From: Closterium sp. NIES-65 | Taxonomy: Eukaryota > Streptophyta > Zygnematophyceae > Desmidiales > Closteriaceae | Direction of reading: 5' to 3' | DNA: 64,000 nt | NCBI GenBank assembly: GCA_948144175.1 | Contig: CANXME010002101.1 | Coordinates: 208,501-272,500, forward strand | Shown: positions 56,301 through 64,000 of the stretch, piece after piece | How positions within the stretch are numbered: the first letter of the stretch is position 1 | How the letters are laid out: each line of letters opens with the position of its first letter | The notes under the pieces: model-generated | Told to the model about the DNA's origin: nothing | The model's database searches: none | The model's input: only the letters and a program-made list of their open reading frames with translations | Translations under genes and position numbers: made by a program

Positions 56301-58181
56301 GGGGGGGCGAGGCCGATGAGGCGGAGAAGAGCAGAGTGCGCAGGGCGAAGAAGGGCTTTGGTAAAGATATCAGCCAAGTTGGCTTCAGCAGCGATCTTGC
56401 GAACGGCAATGAGATTCTGTTGGACGAGTTCGCGGATGAAGAAATAGCGGAGCTCAATGTGTTTGGAGCGACCATGAAAGACGGGGTCCTGGGTGAGATG
56501 GATAGTGCTAGCGTTGTCACACCAGAGCGTGGGACAGCGGTGGGGTGCACCAAGCTCTGCCAGAAGAAAGCAGAGCCGGCGGGACTCTTGCGCAGCCGTG
56601 GTGCCGGCATAGAGCTCAGCTTCGCAGGAGGAGAGGGCGACGGCAGACGAGCGAGTGGAACACCAGCTGATAAGCCCGCTGCCGAGCGTGAAACCATAGC
56701 CTTGTGAGGAGCGGCGGTCTGGCTGGGAGTTTGCCCAGGAGGAGTGGCTGAAGCCAGAGAGAAGGGGAGGGGAGGATCCACCCAATGTGAGGGCGTGATC
56801 CTTGGTGCCACGGAGATAGCGGAGGACCCGCTTGGCGGCAGCCCAGTGGTCCTCAGTGTGGCGGCCGGAGCCGACGAATCGAGCAAGGACGCCGATGGGG
56901 TAGGCGAGGTCGGGACGAGTGCACATCATCGCGTACATCAGCGACCCAACAAGCTCGGCATAGGGCCGGGAGGAGGTGGAGGGGGAGGTGGGAGGCGCAA
57001 GCTGGTGACCGAAGGGGAGGGGGGTGGAGACCGGTTTGGCCTGCGCCATTTCGAACTTCTCCAGGACCTGGCCGATGTAGTGGGACTGGGAGAGGGTGAT
57101 GGTACGGGCGGATCGATCACGAGTGATAGCCATGCCGAGGTAGTTCTGCAGCGAACCAAGGTCCTTGCACTTGAGACGTTCCTGAAGTGACCGCTTCACT
57201 TGCTCCATGTCGGCCTTGGTGTCAGCGAGCAGGATCATGTCGTCAACGTAGACCGAGATGAAGAAGCGACGGGGGGAAGAGCGGATAAAGAGGCTGGCAT
57301 CGGAGTGGGAGGCGGAGAAACCAAGGGACTGGAGAGTGGCAGACAGATTCGCATGCCATTCTCGTGGTGCCTGCTTTAGGCCGTAAACAGGTCGCCGAAG
57401 TTGCCAGACGGTGTTGTCAGGGAAAGCAGCATGAAACCCGGGAGGCCGGCGGAGGAAGATATGCTCGTGCAGTTCGCCTTGCAGGAACGCGTTGGAGACG
57501 TCCATGGAGTCAATCTCCATGTCGTCACGCGCACCAATGTCCATAAGGGTGCGTAGGGTGGCCTGCTTGACAGTGGGGGCAAATGTGAACCAATAGTCTT
57601 CAGCCCAGGTCTGGGTGAACCCCTTGGCAACGTAACGGGCTTTGTAGACTGGTTCTTCTCCCGGCAGCTGCTTGACTCAAAAGATCCACTTGCCCTCGAC
57701 AAGGTTGGCGTCAGGGGGGAGGGGAACGTCGATGAAGGAGTCGTTGCGGATAAATGCCTCACATTCCAGGAAGATGGCAGCTATCCACTTGTCAGCGTCA
57801 GGGCAGGAGATAGCCTCCTGGAAGGTGGAGGGGACGAAGATGGTAGGAGCGGAGATCGCGCTAAGGATCAGAGCGCCGAGGAGGCCAGGGTAGAGCGTGG
57901 TAAGAGAGGGAGTGTGGCGCTGGACCATGGCGAACTCCTCATGGGAATCCTCGAGCTGGTTGAGGGAGGGAGGTGGCGGTGTGCCAAGGATGGGATCAAG
58001 GGAGCGGGTGTGCATGCGAGGGAGGAGGAAGGGTGAGGAGCGGGCAGTTCCCCTCTGCCGCTGCTGCTGCAGGTGCTGCTCGAACCCCTGCTGCTGCTGC
58101 GGCTGCTGCTCCTCCCGATGCTGCTGCCCCTGCTGCTACTGCTGCTGCTGCTGCTGCTGCTGCCGCTGCTGCCGCTGCTGC

Positions 58182-58262
<81 letters not shown>

Positions 58263-61200
58263 TACTGCTGCTGTTGGGACGGAAGAGAAGGAGAGGGGGG
58301 AGGGGAGGAGGGAGGGGGGGCCACGGAGTGTGCAGGGGATGCAGGAGCGGTGGGATCGTAGATGTCGGCAGATGAAGGTGGCGGAAGCGGAGTAGGGAGA
58401 GGTGGGAGAAGGGGTGCAGGAGGGAGGAGGGGAGGGAGCATAGTGTCGGTCCAGGTGAGAGGACGTGGAGGAAGAGGGAGGGGGTCTGGTGGTGAAGAGG
58501 AGTAATAAGGGGTGGTTTCGTTAAAGACGACGTCAATGCTGCGGATAAGGCGTCCAGAGGGAGGGTGAAGGAAGAGGTAGCCAGGCGAGTCGCGGTTGTG
58601 CCCGAGGTAGACACATTCGAGGGCGCGAGAAGCGAGCTTGCCGTGGGTGCGATCAGGTGGAGGGATAAGTACATATGCTTTGCAACCCCAGACACGGAGA
58701 CCAGCAGCGTCAGGTTTGGTGCCTGACCAAAGTTCCGTGGGGGTGGTGGTAGTATGTTGAGGATGGGAGTGAAGGTTGAGGAGGAGGGCAGCATGTAGCA
58801 GAGCATAGCCCCAAAGGGAAGGAGGGGTGGAGGCGTGAGCGAGGAGACAACGGGCAATCTTGGTGATTTCGCGAATCCTGCTCTCTGCGACACCATTCTG
58901 CTGCGGGGAGTGGGGAAGGGTGTGAGTCTGTTGAATGCCATGGGTGGTGCAGGGAGGAAGAGTGCCAAGACGACTCCCGCGGCTCGCAGAGGCTCCGCCC
59001 GAATTGGTGGTGCCATGCTCATCCCCTGTGGTGCCACCACGGCTGCTTGCGCTGCTGCTTCCTTGACCGCAACCTCCCTTGCCCCCACCTCCTCCTTTGC
59101 CGTTGTTCTTGCTCTGCTTGCGGGGCTGGGTAGCGTTGAGGGAGGAGGAGGAGGGTTGGGAGGAGGCGAGGTTGACAATGGGAGTGCGGAGTTTGACTTC
59201 AGTATCAATGATCCACTGTTCAACGGAGGCGAGATCAGCCATGGGATTGGCTTCGGTAAAGGCGTAAAGGCGGGATTCATAGTCTGGGGTGAGGTTAAAA
59301 AGGAGGCGGTGGATTTGGAGGGGTTCGGAGAGGCCGGCTTGGCGGGCTTCGAGGCGATCAGCTACCTCTCTCATGCGTCCGACATAGTCAACCGCTCCGT
59401 CACAGGTGGCGAGGGTGATTGAAAAGTATTCTTGAAAGAGGATGCCGACGGAACTGATGTCCCGGCGCTCAAACATGGCATGGAGTTCTGCCCAGATGAC
59501 CGAGGCACGGAGTTCCCGAGCCTGGAAGCGGCGCATGAGGGAGTCAGGGAGAGCACCAAGGAGAACGGTGCAGGCGCGGGTGTCAGCAGCTGTCCATGCG
59601 ATAAGTTTTGGGGTGAAGGCAGCCATGTCGTCTTTGTATTTGGCGACGATGGCGAGGTGAGCATTGCGGCCAGCAATCGCCTGGTCATAGGCGTCAACTG
59701 CTGCATCGTACTCGGCTTTGCGGATAAGGTATGCACGGCGGCGTAAGATGAAATCTGCATCAGCGGTGGCTTGGTCGGCGGTGAGCTGGAGGTCGGGTTC
59801 AAGAGGGGGATCGCCAGGAGAGGGAGGGAGAGGAGGAGTCTCGCCAGGGTGGTCAGGTTCGGTGGGGGGGAGGGCATGGGGACGGCGGAGGATGACGTCA
59901 AGGACGCGGTAGGGGGGAACCCATGCGTCGGAGAGGACACGTCGGATGCTGCCGACGAATGAGTGCCAGTTGACGGCGGATTTGTCCGCTGCGAGCTGCA
60001 GTTTATCGATGGAGGAGGTATCAATAGGAGGAGGGAGGGGGGGAGGGGGAGGGTGTGGCGTTAGCCATGATGGACGGCTGCGGGTGGACCCGCAGTGGTC
60101 ACGGAGGAGAGCGGCGCGGGCGGTAGCGGCAGGTGAGGCCGCGGTTGGTGAGGCAGCGGCTGGCTGCGGCGGCGCTAACGCGGAGGCGGCGTCGAGGCGG
60201 TTGAGCGGCGCGGGCGGCGGCGGCGGCTGGCGAGGCCGCGGCTGCGCTGGCGCGGAGGCGACGTCGAGGCCGCGGAGGGAGCGGCGCGGGCGGCGGCGGC
60301 TGGCGAGGCCGCGGCTGCGCTGGCGCGGAGGCGGCGTCGAGGCCGCGGAGTGGCGCGGGCGGCGGCGGCTGGCGAGGCCGTGGCGAGGCGGGCGCGGAGG
60401 CGGCGTCGGGGCCGCGGAGGGGAGCGGCACGGGCGGCGGCGGCTGGCGAGGCCGCGGCTGCGCTGGCGCGGAGGCGGCGTTGAGGCCGCGGAGGGGAGCG
60501 GCGCGGGCGGCGGCGGCTGGCGAGGCCGCGGCTGCGCTGGCGCGGAGGCGGCGTCGAGGCCGCGGAGGGGAGCGGCGCGGGCGGCGGCGGCTGGCGAGGC
60601 CGCGGCTGCGCTGGCGCGGAGGCGGCGTCGAGGCCGCGGAGTGGCGCGGGCGGCAGCGGCTGGGAGGCCGCGGCGAAGCGGGCGCGGAGGCGGCGAGAAG
60701 GCCGCGGAAGGGAGTGGCGCGGGCCGCAGCGGCTAGGGAGGCCGAGGAGCTGTGGAGGGAAAGGGCGCTAAAGGGGGGGAGGGCGGCAGGATAGCCGCGA
60801 GGAGAAAAATGAGGGAGGAGGCCGGGGGTTGCGGCGGCCGGGTGGGCCTTTGAAACGAGTGGAGTAGGCCTAGGATTGATAGCTCTATACCATGTGAGAA
60901 CAGGAGTTAGGAATGAAGTTGATGATTTGATTGAGAATCATGGGGGTATACATAGTAATGGGGTTGGATGCTAACTTAAGGTGACATTATTGGACCCCAA
61001 CCAAGAAGTTGGGTTGGGAGATTATTGGTGGGGTCCAATAATGTTGGCCAAGTTGGGGTTGGGCCAACATTATTGGAGGGGGCCAATAATTCTACCCAAC
61101 CCAACTTTTTGGGGTCCAATAATTGGACCAAGGTTGGGTTCCAACCTACAAACTGGGTTACCCCTGTTTGTACACCCAAACTAAGTTTGGGTGCTTAACT

Positions 61201-64000
61201 CTAGCCTATCCTATAGTATATATGCAGGTTACAAGAGTAGAGGGATTCTAACACCTCTCCCTCTCCCTCGCCCTCTCCCTCTCCCTCTCCCTCTCCCTCT
61301 CCCTCTCCCTCTCCCTCTCCACCACAAAACACTCACCTCATAGCTCACTCCTCGCAGCACAGCGCACTCTTTTTGCTGCACGCCCCACTCTCCCAGTTGC
61401 CTGCTGCTCTTCCTCCTCCCTCTCGCCCCTGCACCACTCTCCACCCCTCCCAAGGGACCACAATCCCTCCACCGGCTCCTGAGGGCGTTCAGGTTCTCCA
61501 GCTGCTGCTGCTTCGGAGCGTCAGACATTGCAATCCAGTGGGGTGCAGCGCGGTCCGGTATGGCGCACAGAGCATGCTGCCCTGGTAAAAACACCCCCAG
61601 ACTCTCTCCCTTCCCGTCTCTCCCCCGTTCCACCACCCCGCCTCCCTGCTCTCCCTGCTCCCTCTCCCAGAACCGAGCCAACAAACGCCGCCCGGCAGCC
61701 TCCTGCAGCACGCTCCCATTGGCCGGCTCCCACGTGCACTGTTCATAGCCCAGCCCCCGCCACAGGACAAAAAACTCCACCCCCCAGTCGGGCCTGTACC
61801 CCCTGCCTCTGCCCCGCCCCGCCCCTGGTCTTATAGGTGGCCTGGTGACCCGCTTGGCTATGAGTTTTCTTGGTTGAGCCCAGTGAGGATTCCATGTGGG
61901 GGAGAACTGTGGTAGAAGAAGGGGGGAAAGTGAGGGAAGCAGAGAAGGAGGTAATGAGAAAACCTTCACCCCCCAGTCAGGGCGATACCCCCTGCCTCTG
62001 CCCCGGCCCGCCCCTGGTCTTATAGGTGGCCTGGTGATTCGCTTTGCTTTGAGCTTTTTTGGTTGGGCCCAATGGGGGTTCCACGTGGGACAGAACTGAA
62101 CGGATGAAAGGGTGAAAAAGGGAAGGAAAGACGGCCTGTTATACCCCCTGCCCCTGCCTCTGCCCTGGTCCGCCCCCGGCCTTATAGGTGGCCGGGTGAT
62201 TCGCTTAGCTATGAGCTTCCTTGGTTGGGCCCAATGGGGGTTCCACGTGGGGCAGAACTGAACGGATGAAGGGGGGGACAGGGCGGGAAGGAGGTTCTGT
62301 TATACCAGGCTCTAACGCAGCACCTCTGGCTCTGCCCCCAACCACAGTCCGACCCCGGCCTTATAGGTGGCCTGGCTACCCGCTTTGCTATGAGATTCCA
62401 TGGTTGGGGCCAGTGGGGGCTCCACGTGGGGGAGAACTGAAGGGAGAGATGGGATGGAGGAGAAGGGAGGGAAGGAAGGAAGTGAGGAGGGGCCTGTTAT
62501 ACCCCCACCTCTACAAGCCACACTCTTTTGAGTGGACTCAAAAGGAAGTGAGGAGGGACTGTTATACCCCCACCTCTACAAGCCACACTCTTTGTTAACA
62601 AAGCCGAATCAGCGTGTAGAGAATGTAGTTTTTAGAAGGTCTCAAAACTGCACTCTCTACAAGTGCCTCCACGAGCCACACTCTGTGTTAACAAAGCCAA
62701 ATCAGCGCACGCCTGCATCGCCCCCTTCACATCATCTCACCTCCACTGTGGCCGCCCGGGCTTTAAAGATCGCGAGCTGTCTGGGAGCATTGCTTGCTAG
62801 CCATGCCTCGCCCACCCAGCTGTTGTGCGCGTGGGACAACCCCTTCCACTTAACAAAGTACTCGCACTTAGCTGCCCCATTACCAGCACCAGCAGCACCA
62901 CCACCACCACTGCCGCCACCACCCCCACCACCCCCACCACCAAGACTGGCACCATTACTCCCACCATTGCACCAAGCAATGTCAGCAGTTCCTTCTAACA
63001 AACATCTGGCTGCCCCTTCCCCTTCTACTCCTGGTAACCCTGTTCTATCTCCCAACCCTCTTCCTGGCTTCTTTACCTCTTGCCCCATCCTCTCACTCCT
63101 CCCACCATCCGCTCCTCCTGCCACGGCTCCTCTCCCCCCTCCTCTTCCTCCTCTTCCTCCACTTCTTCCTCTGCCTCCTCCTCTCCTTCTGATTGGCCCT
63201 GTACTGCCATTGTTTGTTCCGTTACAAGCCCTTACTGACTCTGCTGCCCCTGCCGCTGCACCTCTCAACCGCCCTGAACCACACTGATCGTGCGACCTGG
63301 TTGTTCGTAGTTCCATCACTCTCTTTTCTCCCCCCTCCCTCCCCACCTGACGCTGCTGCTTCTTCTTCTCCTTCTTCTCCAGCTGCTGCTGCTTCTGCTT
63401 TCCCTGCTGCTTCTCCTTCTGCTGCTGCTGCTGCTTATCCTGTTGCTGCTTCTCCCCCTGCTGCAGCTGACCTTGCACAAACTGCTGCTCATCTCGATCC
63501 TCGTTGCCCCTCCCATTCTCCTCCCTCCCCTCCACCCCCCTCTCCTCTTCATCCACCCACACAGCCATGGTCGGAATCTCATCCTCCTCCTCACTACTCT
63601 CACTCTCACTCCCCGCCCCATCAGACTCACACTCCCCTTCCAAATCCCCAAGCATAGCCCCCTCAGGCCCAGCCCCCCTGGGTGGTCCTGTCCCCCAAGG
63701 TGTTTCTGCTGTCCCGCCCTCTTTCTCACCGCTACAATCAGCACAGGGATGCTCGTGGGATGGTTTGGAGTGCTCGTGGGTGGTGGGATGGTCGCGGTTG
63801 TGGGGTTGCGGTAGTTGGCCGAGCTGGTGGTGTTGATGGTCGTGGTGGTAGTCGCTGTCATCGTGACCGTGCATCCTCATGCAGTAATCAAGGTTCTGTG
63901 TACCGGGTGCAGCACCGTCTGTAGCCCCGGCTGTAGCACCGGCTGTAGCAGCAGCAGCTGCAGCAGCACTGGCAGAAGCAGCAGCAGGGGTATCCCGGGC
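53380..64000 (-). CDS. CHD3/MOM1-like chromatin protein with degenerate SNF2 ATPase (partial, 5' end beyond right edge)
   Basis: Minus-strand exons with consistent phase are >64000-62741, 61906-61337, 55072-54421, 53958-53791 and, tentatively, 53436-53380. The first is open to the edge; it carries acidic, poly-Gln/Lys and RGG-like segments, then chromodomain 1 (EYFVKWKGLSHAHNSWVGEA). The second holds chromodomain 2 (EFFVLWRGLGYEQCTWEP) and the start of the SNF2 lobe (QLENLNALRSRW). The third continues it: ANRLVLAALLCSL, SLLVVPGSAVAAWEG, APELSVTVLRGSAGTREVIK and ADVVITTPLVF. At the Walker A position there is SYEANR instead of the usual GLGKT, and at the Walker B position ADGSM instead of DEGH. 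These losses and the S-x-A-x-x-x-WE block resemble plant MOM1, a silencing factor. The third exon changes frame across a (CCT)n tract. No helicase C-terminal lobe is seen. Confidence 0.7.
54286..54363 (-). pseudogene. copy of the end of the MOM1-like third exon with donor
   Basis: This encodes RADVVVTTPCVFSH followed by a GTAAGT donor, matching KADVVITTPLVFSM|GTAAGT at 54421. It lies just downstream in the following intron. Degenerate palindromes flank it at 54143-54189 and 54399-54415. Confidence 0.85.
54544..54642. repeat. (CCT)n microsatellite in the MOM1-like third exon
   Basis: About 33 trinucleotides. Read on the minus strand it gives poly-Arg in the frame entering from the right and poly-Gly in the frame needed on the left, so its length decides whether the exon is intact. 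Confidence 0.95.
55139..55202 (-). pseudogene. copy of the MOM1-like third exon start
   Basis: A near-perfect copy of ANRLVLAALLCSLS-DFHS with its own CCACCAG acceptor, 130 bp upstream of the used exon. It diverges after the segment. Confidence 0.88.
55500..55735 (-). pseudogene. two copies of the end of the MOM1-like second exon
   Basis: About 55500-55570 and 55660-55735 repeat the exon end (AVLRGVSYE-like) followed by GTGAGTTTGGG donors. A short match to NALRSRWRD lies near 55780-55800. They lie left of the Copia insertion while the used exon lies right of it, so they predate or are independent of the insertion. Confidence 0.75.
55874..56234 (-). repeat. Copia 3' LTR
   Basis: 361 bp with TG...CA ends. 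It differs from the other LTR at about eight positions by eye (roughly 98% identity), pointing to a fairly recent insertion. Confidence 0.93.
56288..57544 (-). CDS. Copia reverse transcriptase-RNase H fragment
   Basis: An open frame of 418 residues from an internal ATG. It starts within the reverse transcriptase palm (MEIDSMDVSNAFLQGELHE), contains YGLKQAPREWH and the YVDD catalytic box, then the connection and RNase H domains ending in DIFTKALLRPAH. The N-terminal part of the enzyme continues to the right in the same element but is cut by a TGA at about 57674. Function is that of the retrotransposon only. Confidence 0.92.
   Translation of the reverse strand: MDIGARDDMEIDSMDVSNAFLQGELHEHIFLRRPPGFHAAFPDNTVWQLRRPVYGLKQAPREWHANLSATLQSLGFSASHSDASLFIRSSPRRFFISVYVDDMILLADTKADMEQVKRSLQERLKCKDLGSLQNYLGMAITRDRSARTITLSQSHYIGQVLEKFEMAQAKPVSTPLPFGHQLAPPTSPSTSSRPYAELVGSLMYAMMCTRPDLAYPIGVLARFVGSGRHTEDHWAAAKRVLRYLRGTKDHALTLGGSSPPLLSGFSHSSWANSQPDRRSSQGYGFTLGSGLISWCSTRSSAVALSSCEAELYAGTTAAQESRRLCFLLAELGAPHRCPTLWCDNASTIHLTQDPVFHGRSKHIELRYFFIRELVQQNLIAVRKIAAEANLADIFTKALLRPAHSALLRLIGLAPPGAL
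58039..58275. repeat. (CTG)n tract inside the Copia coding region
   Basis: Imperfect CTG/CCG trinucleotides at the left become an uninterrupted (CTG)n run of about 22 units. It lies in the linker between integrase and reverse transcriptase. Confidence 0.95.
58262..60430 (-). pseudogene. Copia gag fused to integrase C-terminus
   Basis: A long open frame with a Pro/Arg-rich head, a UBN2-type gag core (FQARELRASVIWAELHAMFE, DYVGRMREVADRLEARQAGL) and a Gly/Ser linker. It then joins abruptly the last part of an integrase, with the third catalytic residue (Glu in QQNGVAE), GYALLHAALLLN and VWGCKAYV. The catalytic Asp residues, the HHCC domain and the protease are deleted. It ends at a TAG after the (CTG)n tract. 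Confidence 0.88.
60165..60770. repeat. GC-rich ~70-bp tandem repeat in the Copia leader
   Basis: About eight imperfect units containing GGCTGGCGAGGCCGCGGCTG and GCGGAGGCGGCGTCGAGGCC, between the 5' LTR and gag. They give a Pro/Arg-rich frame and make the leader extremely GC-rich. Confidence 0.9.
60893..61253 (-). repeat. Copia 5' LTR
   Basis: 361 bp, TG...CA ends, same length as the partner LTR. The primer-binding site lies directly inside. Confidence 0.93.
61254..61319. repeat. (CTCTCC)n tract at the Copia insertion site
   Basis: The host sequence on both sides of the element is (CTCTCC)n (55825-55873 and 61254-61319), so the element entered a hexanucleotide repeat in the intron. Confidence 0.9.
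61970..62450 (-). pseudogene. three copies of the start of the MOM1-like second exon
   Basis: 61970-62094, 62135-62255 and 62312-62442 (approximate) each repeat the exon start: AG acceptor, F-C/S-PTW-x-PHW, then RPPIRPG and, in the nearest copies, a GRGRGRGY run. All remain open over the shared stretch but stop before the chromodomain 2 core (FFVLWRGL). They could be decayed copies or alternative exons. Confidence 0.85.

Larger units (their letters stand above)
55874..61253 (-). mobile_element. Ty1/Copia LTR retrotransposon, defective, in an intron of the MOM1-like gene
   Basis: A 5380-bp element on the minus strand, bounded by a 5-bp target duplication CCTCT (55869-55873 and 61254-61258). 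A primer-binding site complementary to initiator tRNA-Met (TGGTATAGAGC) adjoins the LTR at 60892. Order on the minus strand: GC-rich leader repeats, a gag-like UBN2 region, the integrase C-terminal part (HSPQQNGVAESRIREITKIA), reverse transcriptase with FISVYVDDMILLA, and RNase H (SSCEAELYAGTTAAQESRRL, DIFTKAL). The gag zinc knuckle, protease and catalytic integrase core are missing: gag passes directly into the integrase end. A TGA interrupts the reverse transcriptase start (KWIF*VKQL) and a TAG follows the (CTG)n tract. The element is non-autonomous. Confidence 0.93.

Noticed and set aside
60165..60794. Ala/Arg/Gly-rich plus-strand proteins
   Set aside because: They are translations of the GC-rich tandem repeat in the Copia leader and are open in several frames.
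55874..61253. Endogenous retrovirus rather than retrotransposon
   Set aside because: The domain order (integrase before reverse transcriptase) and 5-bp target duplication fit Ty1/Copia, and no envelope-like frame is present.

Overview
This window looks like nuclear DNA of a photosynthetic eukaryote in the green-plant lineage, most likely a streptophyte (charophyte) alga. The evidence is three major LHCII antenna genes, a nuclear plastid sigma factor, a thylakoid/plastid-type ADP,ATP carrier, a CCT-motif transcription regulator, a CHD3/MOM1-like chromatin protein, GT-AG introns with CAG|GT-type junctions, and a Ty1/Copia retrotransposon. The clade is inferred from gene content; I cannot name a species. 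Exons are GC-rich, and introns are packed with simple repeats and minisatellites.

Layout. 0-2.1 kb holds little beyond a possible first exon of a secreted protein (minus). LHCII copy 1 (minus) is at 2.15-2.94 kb. A GUP1/HHAT-like MBOAT acyltransferase (minus) spans 4.0-7.5 kb. A nine-exon adenine nucleotide carrier (plus) spans 9.1-13.9 kb. A six-exon CCT-motif gene (plus) spans 15.35-23.8 kb, and its long introns contain a perfect 60-bp satellite and several minisatellites. A small five-exon, probably plastid-targeted CxxC protein follows at 24.4-26.0 kb, then a DUF1191-like single-pass membrane protein at 26.7-27.9 kb. LHCII copy 2 (29.6 kb), the plastid sigma factor (32.1-36.1 kb), LHCII copy 3 (36.7 kb) and a broken copy of the sigma factor 3' end (37.8-38.1 kb) look like a decayed tandem duplication of an LHC-SIG unit. 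An intronless acidic hypothetical protein is at 39.3-40.1 kb. A giant minus-strand gene (40.6-51.7 kb) encodes a very long low-complexity protein ending in a protein-kinase fold whose catalytic residues are all replaced. From 53.4 kb to the right edge runs a minus-strand CHD3/MOM1-like gene with two chromodomains and a degenerate SNF2 ATPase lobe. One of its introns carries a 5.4-kb Copia element with 361-bp LTRs and a 5-bp target duplication.

The most unusual property is shared by most multi-exon genes here. Their introns contain one to several partly decayed copies of the neighbouring exon, usually with the adjoining splice donor or acceptor. Many junctions of these copies carry a short palindrome of the form ACTTTTGAG-N4-CTCAAAAGT, or a degenerate version of it. 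The same palindrome is the core of the 60-bp satellite and lies between internally duplicated segments in the coding region of the giant pseudokinase gene. I regard this pairing of palindrome and exon copy as the best candidate for an undescribed process in the window.

Functionally, the recognisable genes are mostly plastid or chromatin related: light harvesting (three LHCII), plastid transcription (SIG), energy supply to thylakoids (carrier), a CCT regulator, and an epigenetic silencing-type protein. Exon coordinates were built by hand from GT/AG signals, phase continuity and family similarity, and have not been tested against transcripts.
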